From positions 186,001 to 250,000 of the forward strand of contig JAEPMI010000008.1 in the NCBI GenBank assembly GCA_017644045.1: DNA of 64,000 bases, given 5' to 3'. How positions within the stretch are numbered: the stretch's first letter is position 1; every line of letters starts with the position of its first letter. Positions 8,280 through 19,148 of the stretch are shown here, in pieces. The notes below the pieces were generated by a model. That model ran no database searches and was not told where the DNA came from. It worked only from the letters and a program-made list of their open reading frames with translations. Both the position numbers and the translations under genes were made by a program. The DNA comes from Deltaproteobacteria bacterium. GTDB lineage: Bacteria; Myxococcota_A; Polyangia; Polyangiales; Houyiibacteriaceae.

Positions 8280-9362
8280 TCAGTACGCCCGGAGCACCGC
8301 CAGGGTCGATTCGTCGCCCGGTCCGATGCCGTACCAACCCTCCGGCTCGTGTGGCGGGTCGCCGGGGTAGGGGGCCGCGCCGCGAAGCGCTTCGCCGCTC
8401 CAGACCCAGAAGCACACGCTCCGGACCGGCAGACCTTCGGCGTCCAGCGAACGTGCTTCGTCGAGCATCGCCTCGAAGAAGCGGTCGCGGGCGCGTGTCG
8501 ACCCGCGGCCCATCGACCGCCCGTCGCGGGCGAGCCCGAGCTCTTCGAAGAGCAGCGGCTTGCCGAGCTCGGCGGCGACGGTCGCGTGGCGGCGGAGGTA
8601 GGCGCGCGACCACTCGAGGACCGGCTCGAGGTCGGCCTCCGGATCCGTCGGGTCCCAGAGCGCCCAGTTCTCGGGCCAGAGGTGGCAGGTGGTCACGCTC
8701 ACGTCCGGGCTCGCGTGGTCCGCTCGGAAGTCGAGGCCCGCGTCCGCCGGGTCGGCGGTGCTCCCTTCGGAGCCGGTCGCGATTTCGGGGCCCGGGTCGA
8801 GGGCGGCGATGCGCGCGGCCGTCTCGGCGAGGAAGGTGCGCATGCCCTCGGGATCGTGGAGCCCGCGCGGCTCGTTGAGGATCTCCCACACCCCGATCGC
8901 GCTCGCTCCTCCGAGGCGGCTCACGCAGCGCTCGACGTGGGTCGCGAAGAGCGCCCGAGCGTCGTCGTCGCCGTAGAAGCCGGCGGCGTGGGTGCGGAAG
9001 GCGTCGCCGTCCGGGGGCGTGGGGATCGGTCCCCGACCCGCCCACTCGCGGAGCTGGGTGAGTCCACCGGACCAGCTCCAGAAGTTGCCGAGCACGAGGA
9101 TGGCGGAGAGGTCCCTCGCTTCGAGCGAGCGGAGGGTCCGCTCGAGCCCTTCGAAGACCTGGTCGTTCCATCCGTCGGGTGCCGGTCGAAGCGCGGGGAC
9201 GACCCGCCCGCCTGCGTGGTCCGGCCCCTCGCTGCCCGCGAGGATCCGCAGATCGCGCACACCGAGCTCTGCGAGGGTGTCGAGCTCGCGCTCCAGCCGG
9301 TCCGGGTCGGCGAGCGCGATCCACGGCGCCTGCCAGAAGTTGATGCCCAGCCGAACGGTCAT
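8280..9362 (-). CDS. Glycoside hydrolase family 5-like (mannanase-type) protein
   Basis: A 360-residue TIM-barrel hydrolase. LGINFWQ and 'FWSWSGGLTQLREW' are typical of mannan endo-1,4-beta-mannosidase-like GH5/cellulase folds. The acid/base Glu is in ILNEPRG (about residue 164), a conserved His is in TTCHLWPENW (about 227), and the nucleophile Glu is in LLFEELGL (about 273). No signal peptide is visible, which is unusual for a polysaccharide hydrolase and suggests intracellular action on oligosaccharides or export by an unseen route. It precedes the zinc-ribbon membrane protein gene by 26 bases. The ATG at 9362 gives the natural N-terminus of the barrel. The exact glycan is unknown. Confidence 0.8.
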   Translation of the reverse strand: MTVRLGINFWQAPWIALADPDRLERELDTLAELGVRDLRILAGSEGPDHAGGRVVPALRPAPDGWNDQVFEGLERTLRSLEARDLSAILVLGNFWSWSGGLTQLREWAGRGPIPTPPDGDAFRTHAAGFYGDDDARALFATHVERCVSRLGGASAIGVWEILNEPRGLHDPEGMRTFLAETAARIAALDPGPEIATGSEGSTADPADAGLDFRADHASPDVSVTTCHLWPENWALWDPTDPEADLEPVLEWSRAYLRRHATVAAELGKPLLFEELGLARDGRSMGRGSTRARDRFFEAMLDEARSLDAEGLPVRSVCFWVWSGEALRGAAPYPGDPPHEPEGWYGIGPGDESTLAVLRAY

Positions 9363-9440
9363 CCCCCGGAGGTAGCACGAGAGCCGTCGTGGAGGGCCGC
9401 GGGCGACCACGGCGCTCTGGATGACGGCGCTGATTGCCCC

Positions 9441-9446
9441 TAGAAT
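9441..9446 (+). promoter_or_regulatory. Putative -10 (TAGAAT) upstream of kinase gene
   Basis: Five of six bases match TATAAT, with a poor -35 (TGGATG) 17 bases upstream. It would give a leader of about 115 bases to the kinase gene. Confidence 0.35.
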
Positions 9447-9569
9447 GACGGGGCGGAGGCCGCGCGTGTGCGTAACGACGTTCACTTTGCTCCGTACCCA
9501 TTTCTGGACCTCGCTCCCGCAGGGTGGTGACCTCGCGCGGCGAGCTGGTACCGGCCGGCGCCCCTTTCG

Positions 9570-11306
<1,737 letters not shown>

Positions 11307-11312
11307 GCTCTC

Positions 11313-12137
11313 TCAGACTGCGACGGAGAAGTCGCGGAGCGCGTCGTTGAGCGTGGTCTTCCGGTCGGTGCTCTCCTTGCGCTGACCGATGATCAGCGCG
11401 CAGGGCACGTGGTAGGTCCCGGCCGGGAACTCCTTGGGCCGGGTACCGGGGATGACCACCGAGCGCGGCGGCACGTAGCCCTTGTGCTCGACGACCTCGG
11501 AACCGGTGACGTCGAGGATCTTGGTCGAGGAGGTCAGCACCACGTTGGAGCCGAGCACCGCCTCCGCGCCGACGCGGACACCCTCCACGACGATGGCGCG
11601 CGACCCGAGGAAGGCGCCGTCCTCCACGATCACCGGCGTGGCGCCGGGCGGCTCGAGCACGCCGCCGATACCGACGCCGCCGCTCAGGTGCACGTGCTTG
11701 CCGATCTGCGCGCAGCTGCCGACGGTGGCCCAGGTGTCGACCATGGTGCCGGTGCCGACCCGCGCGCCGATGTTCACGTAGCCCGGCATCAGGATCGCAC
11801 CCGGCTCGAGGTGGCTCCCGAAGCGGGCCGTGCCGGGCGGGACGACACGGATGCCCTGCTCGGCGAGGTCCTTCTTGAGCGGGATCTTGTCGTGCCACTC
11901 GAAGGGCCCGACCTCCATGGTCTTCATCTCGCGAATGCCGAAGTAGAGGAGCACGGCCTGCTTCACCCAGGCGTTCACCGTCCACTCGCCACCGGGCTCC
12001 GCGGGCGGCTCGGCGACCCGGAGGGTGCCGTTGTCCAGGTTGGCCACGGTTCGCTCGACGGCCTCGCGGACGTCGTCGTTGGCGAGCTTGGAGCGGTCTT
12101 CGAAGGCGGCTTCGATCAGCGACTGCGCGTTCTTCAT
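11313..12137 (-). CDS. dapD: Tetrahydrodipicolinate N-succinyltransferase
   Basis: 2,3,4,5-tetrahydropyridine-2,6-dicarboxylate N-succinyltransferase of 274 residues, in the succinylase branch of lysine/meso-diaminopimelate synthesis. The C-terminal two thirds is a left-handed beta-helix of hexapeptide repeats (for example 'GAILMPGYVNIGARVGTGTMVDT'), with the family signature 'VGIGGVLEP' and the C-terminal GTYHVPCALIIGQRKESTDRKT region. Length is normal. The ATG at 12137 follows a TATGCG hexamer by only 6 bases. No other dap gene is adjacent. It converges on the kinase gene with only 6 bases between the two stops. Confidence 0.96.
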   Translation of the reverse strand: MKNAQSLIEAAFEDRSKLANDDVREAVERTVANLDNGTLRVAEPPAEPGGEWTVNAWVKQAVLLYFGIREMKTMEVGPFEWHDKIPLKKDLAEQGIRVVPPGTARFGSHLEPGAILMPGYVNIGARVGTGTMVDTWATVGSCAQIGKHVHLSGGVGIGGVLEPPGATPVIVEDGAFLGSRAIVVEGVRVGAEAVLGSNVVLTSSTKILDVTGSEVVEHKGYVPPRSVVIPGTRPKEFPAGTYHVPCALIIGQRKESTDRKTTLNDALRDFSVAV

Positions 12138-12143
12138 GCGGAG

Positions 12144-12149
12144 CGCATA
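12144..12149 (-). promoter_or_regulatory. Putative -10 of dapD (TATGCG)
   Basis: The hexamer ends 6 bases before the ATG at 12137. This is the leaderless geometry seen repeatedly in this window. Confidence 0.4.
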
Positions 12150-12225
12150 ACACGGCTCGGGCCGGGGAATCGAGGGGCACTGGTCGGTCTGGCGCCGCGT
12201 GCGGATTCCGAGGACCCTGCGAGGC

Positions 12226-12927
12226 ATGGATCGGCACGCACCGACGATTCGGCCCGAGGGTTCGAACGCAGGGACCCAGCGCTGGCGCGAGCTGCTCTTC
12301 ATGCACTGGTCGGTTCCGATCGAGGCGATGAGGGCGGTGGTGCCGGCGTCGCTCGAGCTCGACCTGTGGGACGGGCGCGCTTGGGTGGGAATGGTGCCCT
12401 TCCTCATGCGCGACATCGCGCCCTCCTGGTGGCCGAATGCGTTCGCCTTCGACTTCCTCGAGTGCAACCTGCGCACCTACGTGCATTGCGATGGCGAGCC
12501 AGGCGTGTACTTCTTCTCGCTCGAGGCGAGCTCGTGGCTCGCGGTGCAAGCGGCGCGGATCGGATGGGGCCTGCCCTACCACTACGCCACGATGACCGCC
12601 GAGAAGGGTCGGTTCGAGACCACGCGCAAACGCGACGGATCCCATCTCCGCGTGAGCTTCGAGGTGGGCGAGCCGGTCGACTCGCCGCTCGGGTCGCGGG
12701 AGCACTTCTTCCTCGAGCGCTACCTGCTCTTTTCGGAGAAGGGCGGTCGCCTCGTTCGCGGGCAGGTGCACCACACTCCCTATCCCGCACGGATGGCGAG
12801 CGTGACGCGCTGTGAGGAGTCCCTGATCGCCGCGGCGGGTCTGCCGGCGCCCGGCGCGTCGCCCGAGCTGGTCCACTACGCCGCGGGCGTCGACGTGGAG
12901 GTCTTCGCGCCGGCTCCCGTCGACTGA
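12226..12927 (+). CDS. DUF2071 (YqjF-like) protein
   Basis: Protein of 233 residues in the DUF2071/YqjF family, related in fold to acetoacetate decarboxylase. The family pattern is clear: 'FMHWSVPIEAMRAVVPASLELD' near the N-terminus, 'WVGMVPFLMRDI', 'FLECNLRTYV', 'GVYFFSLEA' and 'LPYHYATM', then 'FFLERYLLFSEKGGRL'. The catalytic role is not known for the family. Translation from the GTG at 12199 would add nine residues; I prefer the ATG at 12226, where a GACCCT hexamer ends 7 bases upstream. It may share a transcription region with dapD on the opposite strand. Confidence 0.82.
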   Translation: MDRHAPTIRPEGSNAGTQRWRELLFMHWSVPIEAMRAVVPASLELDLWDGRAWVGMVPFLMRDIAPSWWPNAFAFDFLECNLRTYVHCDGEPGVYFFSLEASSWLAVQAARIGWGLPYHYATMTAEKGRFETTRKRDGSHLRVSFEVGEPVDSPLGSREHFFLERYLLFSEKGGRLVRGQVHHTPYPARMASVTRCEESLIAAAGLPAPGASPELVHYAAGVDVEVFAPAPVD

Positions 12928-12986
12928 CGAGGTCGGCAGCGAGCAGCTGAGCCTCTGGCGGGGTCGACGTCGTGCCTCGCTGATGC

Positions 12987-13556
12987 TCAGCGCGCGTGGC
13001 TCTTCATCGTCTCCAGCGTCTCCCGCTGGAAGCGCAGCTGGAACGACCGCGTGATGGGTGCGCCCAGCCGCGGCAGGAGCCCGACCGGCCTGGAGAACGC
13101 CTGGACGTCGTAGTGAACGCGGCCGCTCTCGAGTCGCACCAAGAAGCGCTCCTCCCCGGACTCCGCGTGTCCGGGGAGCGTCCCGAAGCCGAAGCCGAAA
13201 CGGTCGGGCTCGTCGACGACGTAGATGAGTCGGCACGGGTGAGCCGACGCGAAACCGAAGTGCTGCACGACCGTTCCGAAGAGCGAGCCGGGTGCGAGCT
13301 CGGCGTCATCCGCGTGGACGATTCGGGTGAAGCTCCGCGGGTAGTTGTCGATGCGTTCCAGCGCCGCGCGGCATCGTTCGAAGGCGGGGCGACCTTCGCC
13401 GACCACCGCGCCGTAGCGGTCCAGGAGAAAGCCCGCGGGAGCCGCGGGCAGGTCCGCCGCGGTCGCGCCCACGTGCCGGTACGTGAACGGTGCGTCCGCA
13501 CGTCGGCGCAGCATCGTGCGGACCCTCGGGTCCGAAGGGGTGCGGAGGAAGAACAA
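12987..13556 (-). CDS. DUF1990 family protein
   Basis: Protein of 189 residues in the DUF1990 family. Family hallmarks are 'PFTYRHVGAT' near the N-terminus, the central RYGAVVGEG and a conserved C-terminal beta-rich part ending 'FQLRFQRETLETMK'. Function unknown. The family normally begins a dozen residues before the PFTY motif with an 'FxLRxPS' strand; only the TTG at 13556 preserves it (LFFLRTPSDP), and a GATACT hexamer lies 7 bases upstream. The ATG at 13514 would truncate that strand. It sits in a small group of uncharacterised enzyme-like genes (DUF2071, VOC). Confidence 0.75.
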   Translation of the reverse strand: MFFLRTPSDPRVRTMLRRRADAPFTYRHVGATAADLPAAPAGFLLDRYGAVVGEGRPAFERCRAALERIDNYPRSFTRIVHADDAELAPGSLFGTVVQHFGFASAHPCRLIYVVDEPDRFGFGFGTLPGHAESGEERFLVRLESGRVHYDVQAFSRPVGLLPRLGAPITRSFQLRFQRETLETMKSHAR

Positions 13557-13635
13557 GGCCGGGAGTATCGCACGCCTGCGACGAGGTTGACCGAGAGCTC
13601 GACGCGTTGGGACGCTGCGCGCCCAGGAGGCACGA

Positions 13636-14022
13636 ATGGCGAAGGTGACTGGAATCGGTGGGGTGTTCTTCAAAGCGAAGGACCCCGAAGCGCTCAAGCA
13701 GTGGTACGTCGACCACCTCGGCTTCTCGCTCGAGAGTTGGGGCGGGGTGATCTTCGACTGGAAGGCGGGCGGAGCAGCGCAGAGCGCTCGGGGCATGACC
13801 GTCTGGCACCTGGCCGACGCCGATGGGGATTGGTTCGAACCCAGCCGTTCGCCGCTGATGATCAACTACCGGGTCGACGATCTGACCGAGCTCCTGGCGC
13901 AGCTGAAGGCCGCCGGCATCGAGCCCGTGAAGGGACCCGACGAGGAGTTCAACGGGCTCTTCGCGTGGGTGATGGACCCCGAAGGCAACAAGGTCGAGCT
14001 CTGGGAGCCACGGGAGAGCTGA
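13636..14022 (+). CDS. VOC (glyoxalase/bleomycin resistance) family protein
   Basis: A single VOC domain of 128 residues with two beta-alpha-beta-beta-beta modules: 'GGVFFKAKDPEALKQWYVDHLGF' at the start and 'FAWVMDPEGNKVELWEP' at the end. The terminal Glu in KVELWE and an N-terminal metal-site position are as expected for metal-dependent members, but the substrate is unpredictable. A strong AGGAGG precedes the ATG. It is divergent from the DUF1990 gene and about 100 bases before rlmN. Confidence 0.88.
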   Translation: MAKVTGIGGVFFKAKDPEALKQWYVDHLGFSLESWGGVIFDWKAGGAAQSARGMTVWHLADADGDWFEPSRSPLMINYRVDDLTELLAQLKAAGIEPVKGPDEEFNGLFAWVMDPEGNKVELWEPRES

Positions 14023-14119
14023 GCGTCGTCCACGGGCGTGGATTCACCGACCCCCGTGGGCCGATGGGTTGCGTGAGGGCGCGGCCGATGCCACTCCAAG
14101 GGGTCCGCACGGCCTCGTC

Positions 14120-15292
<1,173 letters not shown>

Positions 15293-15348
15293 ACTTTCCT
15301 CGCGCCGTGGCGTCGGAGCCAGCCGATGGAGGATTCCACCGTGCGTGA

Positions 15349-15354
15349 TACCTT
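15349..15354 (+). promoter_or_regulatory. Putative -10 (TACCTT)
   Basis: The hexamer ends 10 bases before the ATG at 15365, supporting that start and the signal peptide it encodes. Confidence 0.4.
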
Positions 15355-15364
15355 CGCCGCCGCG

Positions 15365-17269
15365 ATGCGGCTGTTCTCGGTTTCAATCGTGTGCGCGCTG
15401 GCGCTCACCTCGACCGCCAACGCCCAGGTGGGCATCCGAATCCACGAGGTCGCCGAGCGCGGCGTTCGGGTCGACGGAATGCTCCGCGATTGGCGTGCGG
15501 TGCCGAAGGTCGGGGTGGGGCGGGGACCGGACGCGTCGATGGAGTTCGCGCTCGCATACGACGGCGCCGGGCTCTACGTCGCGGCGGACGTCGCGGACGA
15601 GCGGCTCATCCGGCAGGAGCGTCCGAGCCGCGACCAGGATGCGGTGGTGGTCGTGATGGCGATGCCGCATGGCCGTGGCTATCGGGCCAGTGAGATCTGG
15701 CTCTATCCCGGCACCCAGCACACGGCGGGCGCGGCGGCGGTCGGCCCGCTCGGTGGTCGCCCGAGGGCCATCCGCGGGGCGCGTGTCGTCGAGGCCCGCA
15801 GCGACGGGGGCTACGAGATCGAGGCATTCATCCCGTGGAACCAGATCCCCGGCAGCCGCGGCTGGGAAGAGGGCCGCGCCGCGGTGCGCCTCAACGACGT
15901 CGACTCCGAGTCTCGACCCGAGGTGGAGAACGCGCCGTCGACGGTCGCCGTCGATCGGCGGCATCTGGAGCGGCTCCCGGAGATTCGACCGAGCGGTGGC
16001 GAGCACGCGGTCCTCGACCGCTTCCTCACGCAGCAGGGCATCGCCGGCGCGACCCCCCGCCACTCCGAGCGTGCCGACGTCTGTGGCGACCAACGCCCCG
16101 AGCGCGTGGTTCAGGTCGAGCGCTTCGTGGTGGTCTTCGGCGCCGGCTACCGCGACGCGAACGCCTACGACTTCGCCGCGCTCCCGGTGCAGGGAGCCGG
16201 GGACGTGCACGGCTTCGAGCTGCGGGACTTCACCGGTGACGGGAAGGACGAGCTACGGGTCGAGCTGACGCAGCGTGACGGTCGCGGCAGCCGTCGGCTC
16301 TGGCAGATCTTCGGCTTCGACTGCACCGGGGTGCAGCCGCTCTTCGCGATCGAGACCCGCAAGGAGCTCTCCGAGGGTCACGTCGAGGCGCGCGTGCGGG
16401 TCGGGCGCGGCCGTCGGCGCGGGAGCCCGCCCACCATCGAGGCCTCCATCGGCTCGGCCGATGGGCTGACGCCCGAGAACTTCCAGGAGAGCCCGTCGAC
16501 GGACGCGCAGAGCATCCTGCTCCCGTGGGGGGAGCATCGGTCGCGGACCTATCAGTGGGACGGCCAGCGCTTCGCCGTGGTCCAGGAGCGACCGAACCCG
16601 AACCAGCGCGAGGCCCGCCCGCAGACGACGCGGCGGGAGACCCGACGGGAGACTCGCCGCGAGACACGGCGGCCGCAGCGCGGCGACGCCGCGATGCGCG
16701 AGCTCGTGAGCGGCGTGCGCGCCGACAAGAACATCCCGGCGCGCATTCGGCCGCGCTTCGTCTGGGACCGCAATGTCGAAGGGGACCGCACGCCGGAGCG
16801 CATCGCGGTGCTCGGTGACGCGCTCGTGGTGGTCGGCCCCGCGTTCCGCGGCGGTCAGGGGTACTTCTACTACCAGCTCCCGGTGCAGGGCCACGCCGAC
16901 ATCCGCCGAGTCACGACGGCGGATCTGGATGGCGACGGGCGCCACGAGATCCTCGTGCGCGTTCGGCAGGATCTCGGAGAGGTCCAGCGCGACGTGCTCC
17001 TGGTGCACCAGTTCGACGGCGAGGCGTTCCCGCGGCTTCTCGCGGTCGAGGTCGAGCGTCGGCAGGGCGACGACCACGTCATCCGCAACCAGGTGCGTCC
17101 CGGTCGGCGCGGCCTCGAGATCCGCCCCGGTCAGGCCGCGGGCTGGAGCGCCGACAACTGGCCGTGGAGCGACGAGCCTGCCGGCGACGGGATCCAGCCA
17201 ATCCTGAAGCCGTGGAGCGACCAGACGGTGCGCTACCGACTGCGCAACGGTCAGCTCGTCCCCCGCTAG
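15365..17269 (+). CDS. Secreted CBM9-like and FG-GAP protein with internal duplication
   Basis: Exported protein of 634 residues with signal peptide MRLFSVSIVCALALTSTANA. Residues about 25-215 resemble a family 9-type carbohydrate-binding domain ('VRVDGMLRDWRAVPKV', 'YEIEAFIPWNQIPG'). Two homologous halves of about 150 residues follow, each with an LPVQG strand, a calcium-binding-like FG-GAP loop (DFTGDGKDEL, DLDGDGRHEI) and an 'ILLPWG/ILKPWS' end. They are joined by an Arg-rich linker with three to four copies of TRRE near residues 420-440. No catalytic residues are apparent. The likely role is polysaccharide or surface binding. Confidence 0.7.
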   Translation: MRLFSVSIVCALALTSTANAQVGIRIHEVAERGVRVDGMLRDWRAVPKVGVGRGPDASMEFALAYDGAGLYVAADVADERLIRQERPSRDQDAVVVVMAMPHGRGYRASEIWLYPGTQHTAGAAAVGPLGGRPRAIRGARVVEARSDGGYEIEAFIPWNQIPGSRGWEEGRAAVRLNDVDSESRPEVENAPSTVAVDRRHLERLPEIRPSGGEHAVLDRFLTQQGIAGATPRHSERADVCGDQRPERVVQVERFVVVFGAGYRDANAYDFAALPVQGAGDVHGFELRDFTGDGKDELRVELTQRDGRGSRRLWQIFGFDCTGVQPLFAIETRKELSEGHVEARVRVGRGRRRGSPPTIEASIGSADGLTPENFQESPSTDAQSILLPWGEHRSRTYQWDGQRFAVVQERPNPNQREARPQTTRRETRRETRRETRRPQRGDAAMRELVSGVRADKNIPARIRPRFVWDRNVEGDRTPERIAVLGDALVVVGPAFRGGQGYFYYQLPVQGHADIRRVTTADLDGDGRHEILVRVRQDLGEVQRDVLLVHQFDGEAFPRLLAVEVERRQGDDHVIRNQVRPGRRGLEIRPGQAAGWSADNWPWSDEPAGDGIQPILKPWSDQTVRYRLRNGQLVPR

Positions 17270-17454
17270 CACGGAGGACGTAGCGCGAAGACGCACCGAG
17301 TGGCTACGCCGCGAGACCTTCCGAGAGCCATCCAGACCGCGAGACGGCGACACAGGTCAGACCGAGAGATCTCGACTGAGTAGCCATGCCGAGTCACGTC
17401 ACGGTGGGAGCTTCGTTTGCCGGGAGCCGTCGCCAAGCGTTCTGGCGACCGTGT

Positions 17455-17460
17455 TACGGT
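17455..17460 (+). promoter_or_regulatory. Putative -10 (TACGGT)
   Basis: The hexamer ends 11 bases before the ATG at 17472. The rest of the gap 17270-17454 shows no gene. Confidence 0.35.
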
Positions 17461-17471
17461 GCGCGGAAACG

Positions 17472-18917
17472 ATGAAGAACTCGGTTGTGATTCTAGCGCT
17501 CGCTCTAGCGTCCTCTTGCGCGGATGAACCGGACGGTCAGTGCGAGTCCCACTGCGATTGTGGGTCGAGTGAGTTTTGCGTGTACTCCGGAGAGGCAACG
17601 GGCCGGATATGCCGGGTGGGTACCAACCCTTGCTATTCCGAGCCGGTGGACGCGGGGCCCCCGCCGGACAGGGGTCCCCCACCTTCGCCCGACGCCGGGC
17701 CACCGCCACTCAGTTTGGATTTCGATCCTAGCAACCTCGCATCGTGGGCCGCCGCACGAGTGAGCGACGAACCGCCGAGCCTCCGGCTGCTATCTGGCCC
17801 AGTTCGGCTGAACACGGACAATGGCTCGGCAGGGGGCCGACCGGTCGAGTTCGCTTTCTATCTGCAAACTGGCGCACCGCCACCAGCCGACCGGATCGCT
17901 GTGTGGTTCTTCCGTTCCGTGACAATCGAGGGAGGAACTCTCATCGTGGAGGGGTCCCGGCCAGCCGCCATCATAGCGATGGACTCGCTCATCATTGACT
18001 CCGGACGAATCCTCGTAACAGCCGGAGGGTGGGTCGGCGCTGAGAATCGGGACGGTGCATCTAGGGGCAGTGGGCCGGGGGGCGGCGGCTTCACCATCGA
18101 TTCAACCAGTGCGGGCGCGGGCGCCGGTGGGTCCTATTGCGGTCTTGGTGGACTTCCTTCCGGTGGGGATGAGTCGATGAGAGGGGCCCGGTACGGCGGA
18201 CCCCTGATCAGCCCACTGGCGGGCGGCTCTGGCGGTGGCACGAACGGTCAGGCCACTGCCGGAGATGGGGGTGATGGCGGCGGTGCGCTCCAACTCATCG
18301 CGGGACAACGCCTGGAAGTGCGGGGCGGCGGTTCGATCGATGCGCGCGGGGGAAGCGGAGGCGATGCGCTAGCCACGATGGGGGCAGGAGGAGGGAGTGG
18401 CGGGAGCATTCTGGTCGAGGCGCCCATCGTTGTGATCGAAGGAGCCCTTCGCGCGGGTGGTGGGGACGGGGGCGCCGTGCCCGGCTCGGGGGCCGCGGGC
18501 TCGACGGATGCGCAAGACGGCGGCTTCCGCATCGGACCGAACCCGGCGCACGGTGGTGGCGGCGGGGGGTTCGGGTGGATCCGAATCAACACAGCCACTG
18601 GCTCTGCAGAGGTGGCGGTTGACGCTCTGATCTCCCCCGCACTCAGCCACGGATGTGCGTCTCTTGGTCTTCTCAACCGGGCCACCGCACCACCGGCACC
18701 TCCGCCCAGCTGCTCCGCCCCATTGGTCCCGGACGGCGAATGTGCAGGATGCAGCAGCGAACACTGTTGCGACGAACTCACGGCGTGCAGCGAGAATGAC
18801 CTCTGCACGACGTGCCGGACCTCAGACAGCCCTGGACCGGCTTGCACGGAAAGCCCTCTGGTCGCAGCGGTCGACAGATGCTTGTTGGACCTCTGCCCGA
18901 CGCGCTGTCAGCCGTAG
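17472..18917 (+). CDS. Glycine-rich lipoprotein with Cys-rich C-terminus
   Basis: Lipoprotein of 481 residues. The signal peptide ends in a lipobox (LASSC) and is followed by a Cys-rich segment (CESHCDCGSSEFC). A Pro-rich linker leads to a long Gly/Ser-rich region (about 190-390) with short repeated strands such as 'GGSIDARGGSGGDA' that look like a parallel beta-helix or adhesin stalk. The C-terminus is a disulfide-type block with paired cysteines (CAGCSSEHCCDEL, CTTCRTS). The ligand is unknown. Codon use differs from its neighbours: CTA, ATA, AGT and A/T-ending codons are frequent, which suggests recent acquisition or weak selection. Confidence 0.7.
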   Translation: MKNSVVILALALASSCADEPDGQCESHCDCGSSEFCVYSGEATGRICRVGTNPCYSEPVDAGPPPDRGPPPSPDAGPPPLSLDFDPSNLASWAAARVSDEPPSLRLLSGPVRLNTDNGSAGGRPVEFAFYLQTGAPPPADRIAVWFFRSVTIEGGTLIVEGSRPAAIIAMDSLIIDSGRILVTAGGWVGAENRDGASRGSGPGGGGFTIDSTSAGAGAGGSYCGLGGLPSGGDESMRGARYGGPLISPLAGGSGGGTNGQATAGDGGDGGGALQLIAGQRLEVRGGGSIDARGGSGGDALATMGAGGGSGGSILVEAPIVVIEGALRAGGGDGGAVPGSGAAGSTDAQDGGFRIGPNPAHGGGGGGFGWIRINTATGSAEVAVDALISPALSHGCASLGLLNRATAPPAPPPSCSAPLVPDGECAGCSSEHCCDELTACSENDLCTTCRTSDSPGPACTESPLVAAVDRCLLDLCPTRCQP

Positions 18918-19148
18918 ATAGCAGTGGGCCCGCCACTGCGGCGCCGCTGTGCCGGCGCTCGGGCTCGTTGGGCACCGAGATCGAAACCGGGGCTTCGCGG
19001 TCATCCGGCGTTTCGGCAGCAGCTTTGAGCTCACCTTGCACTTCCACACGCCGATGGCGAGCCAAGGGGGCGCCTCTACCCGTTCGACCCGAGCTCAGGC
19101 GACGACCCGAGCCGACAACGAGAGCGAGATCTGCGAGTCCCCCGAGAC
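18918..19148. other. Intergenic gap without recognisable gene
   Basis: About 230 bases between convergent genes. Short open frames are present but none has a start signal, family motif or sensible composition. Base composition is closer to the preceding lower-GC gene than to the rest of the window. Confidence 0.5.

Noticed and set aside
17900-18600. Gly-rich region as a possible DNA repeat array or PE_PGRS-like gene
   Set aside because: The glycine repeats are degenerate at DNA level, with no constant unit, and the N-terminus is a lipoprotein signal, not a PE domain.
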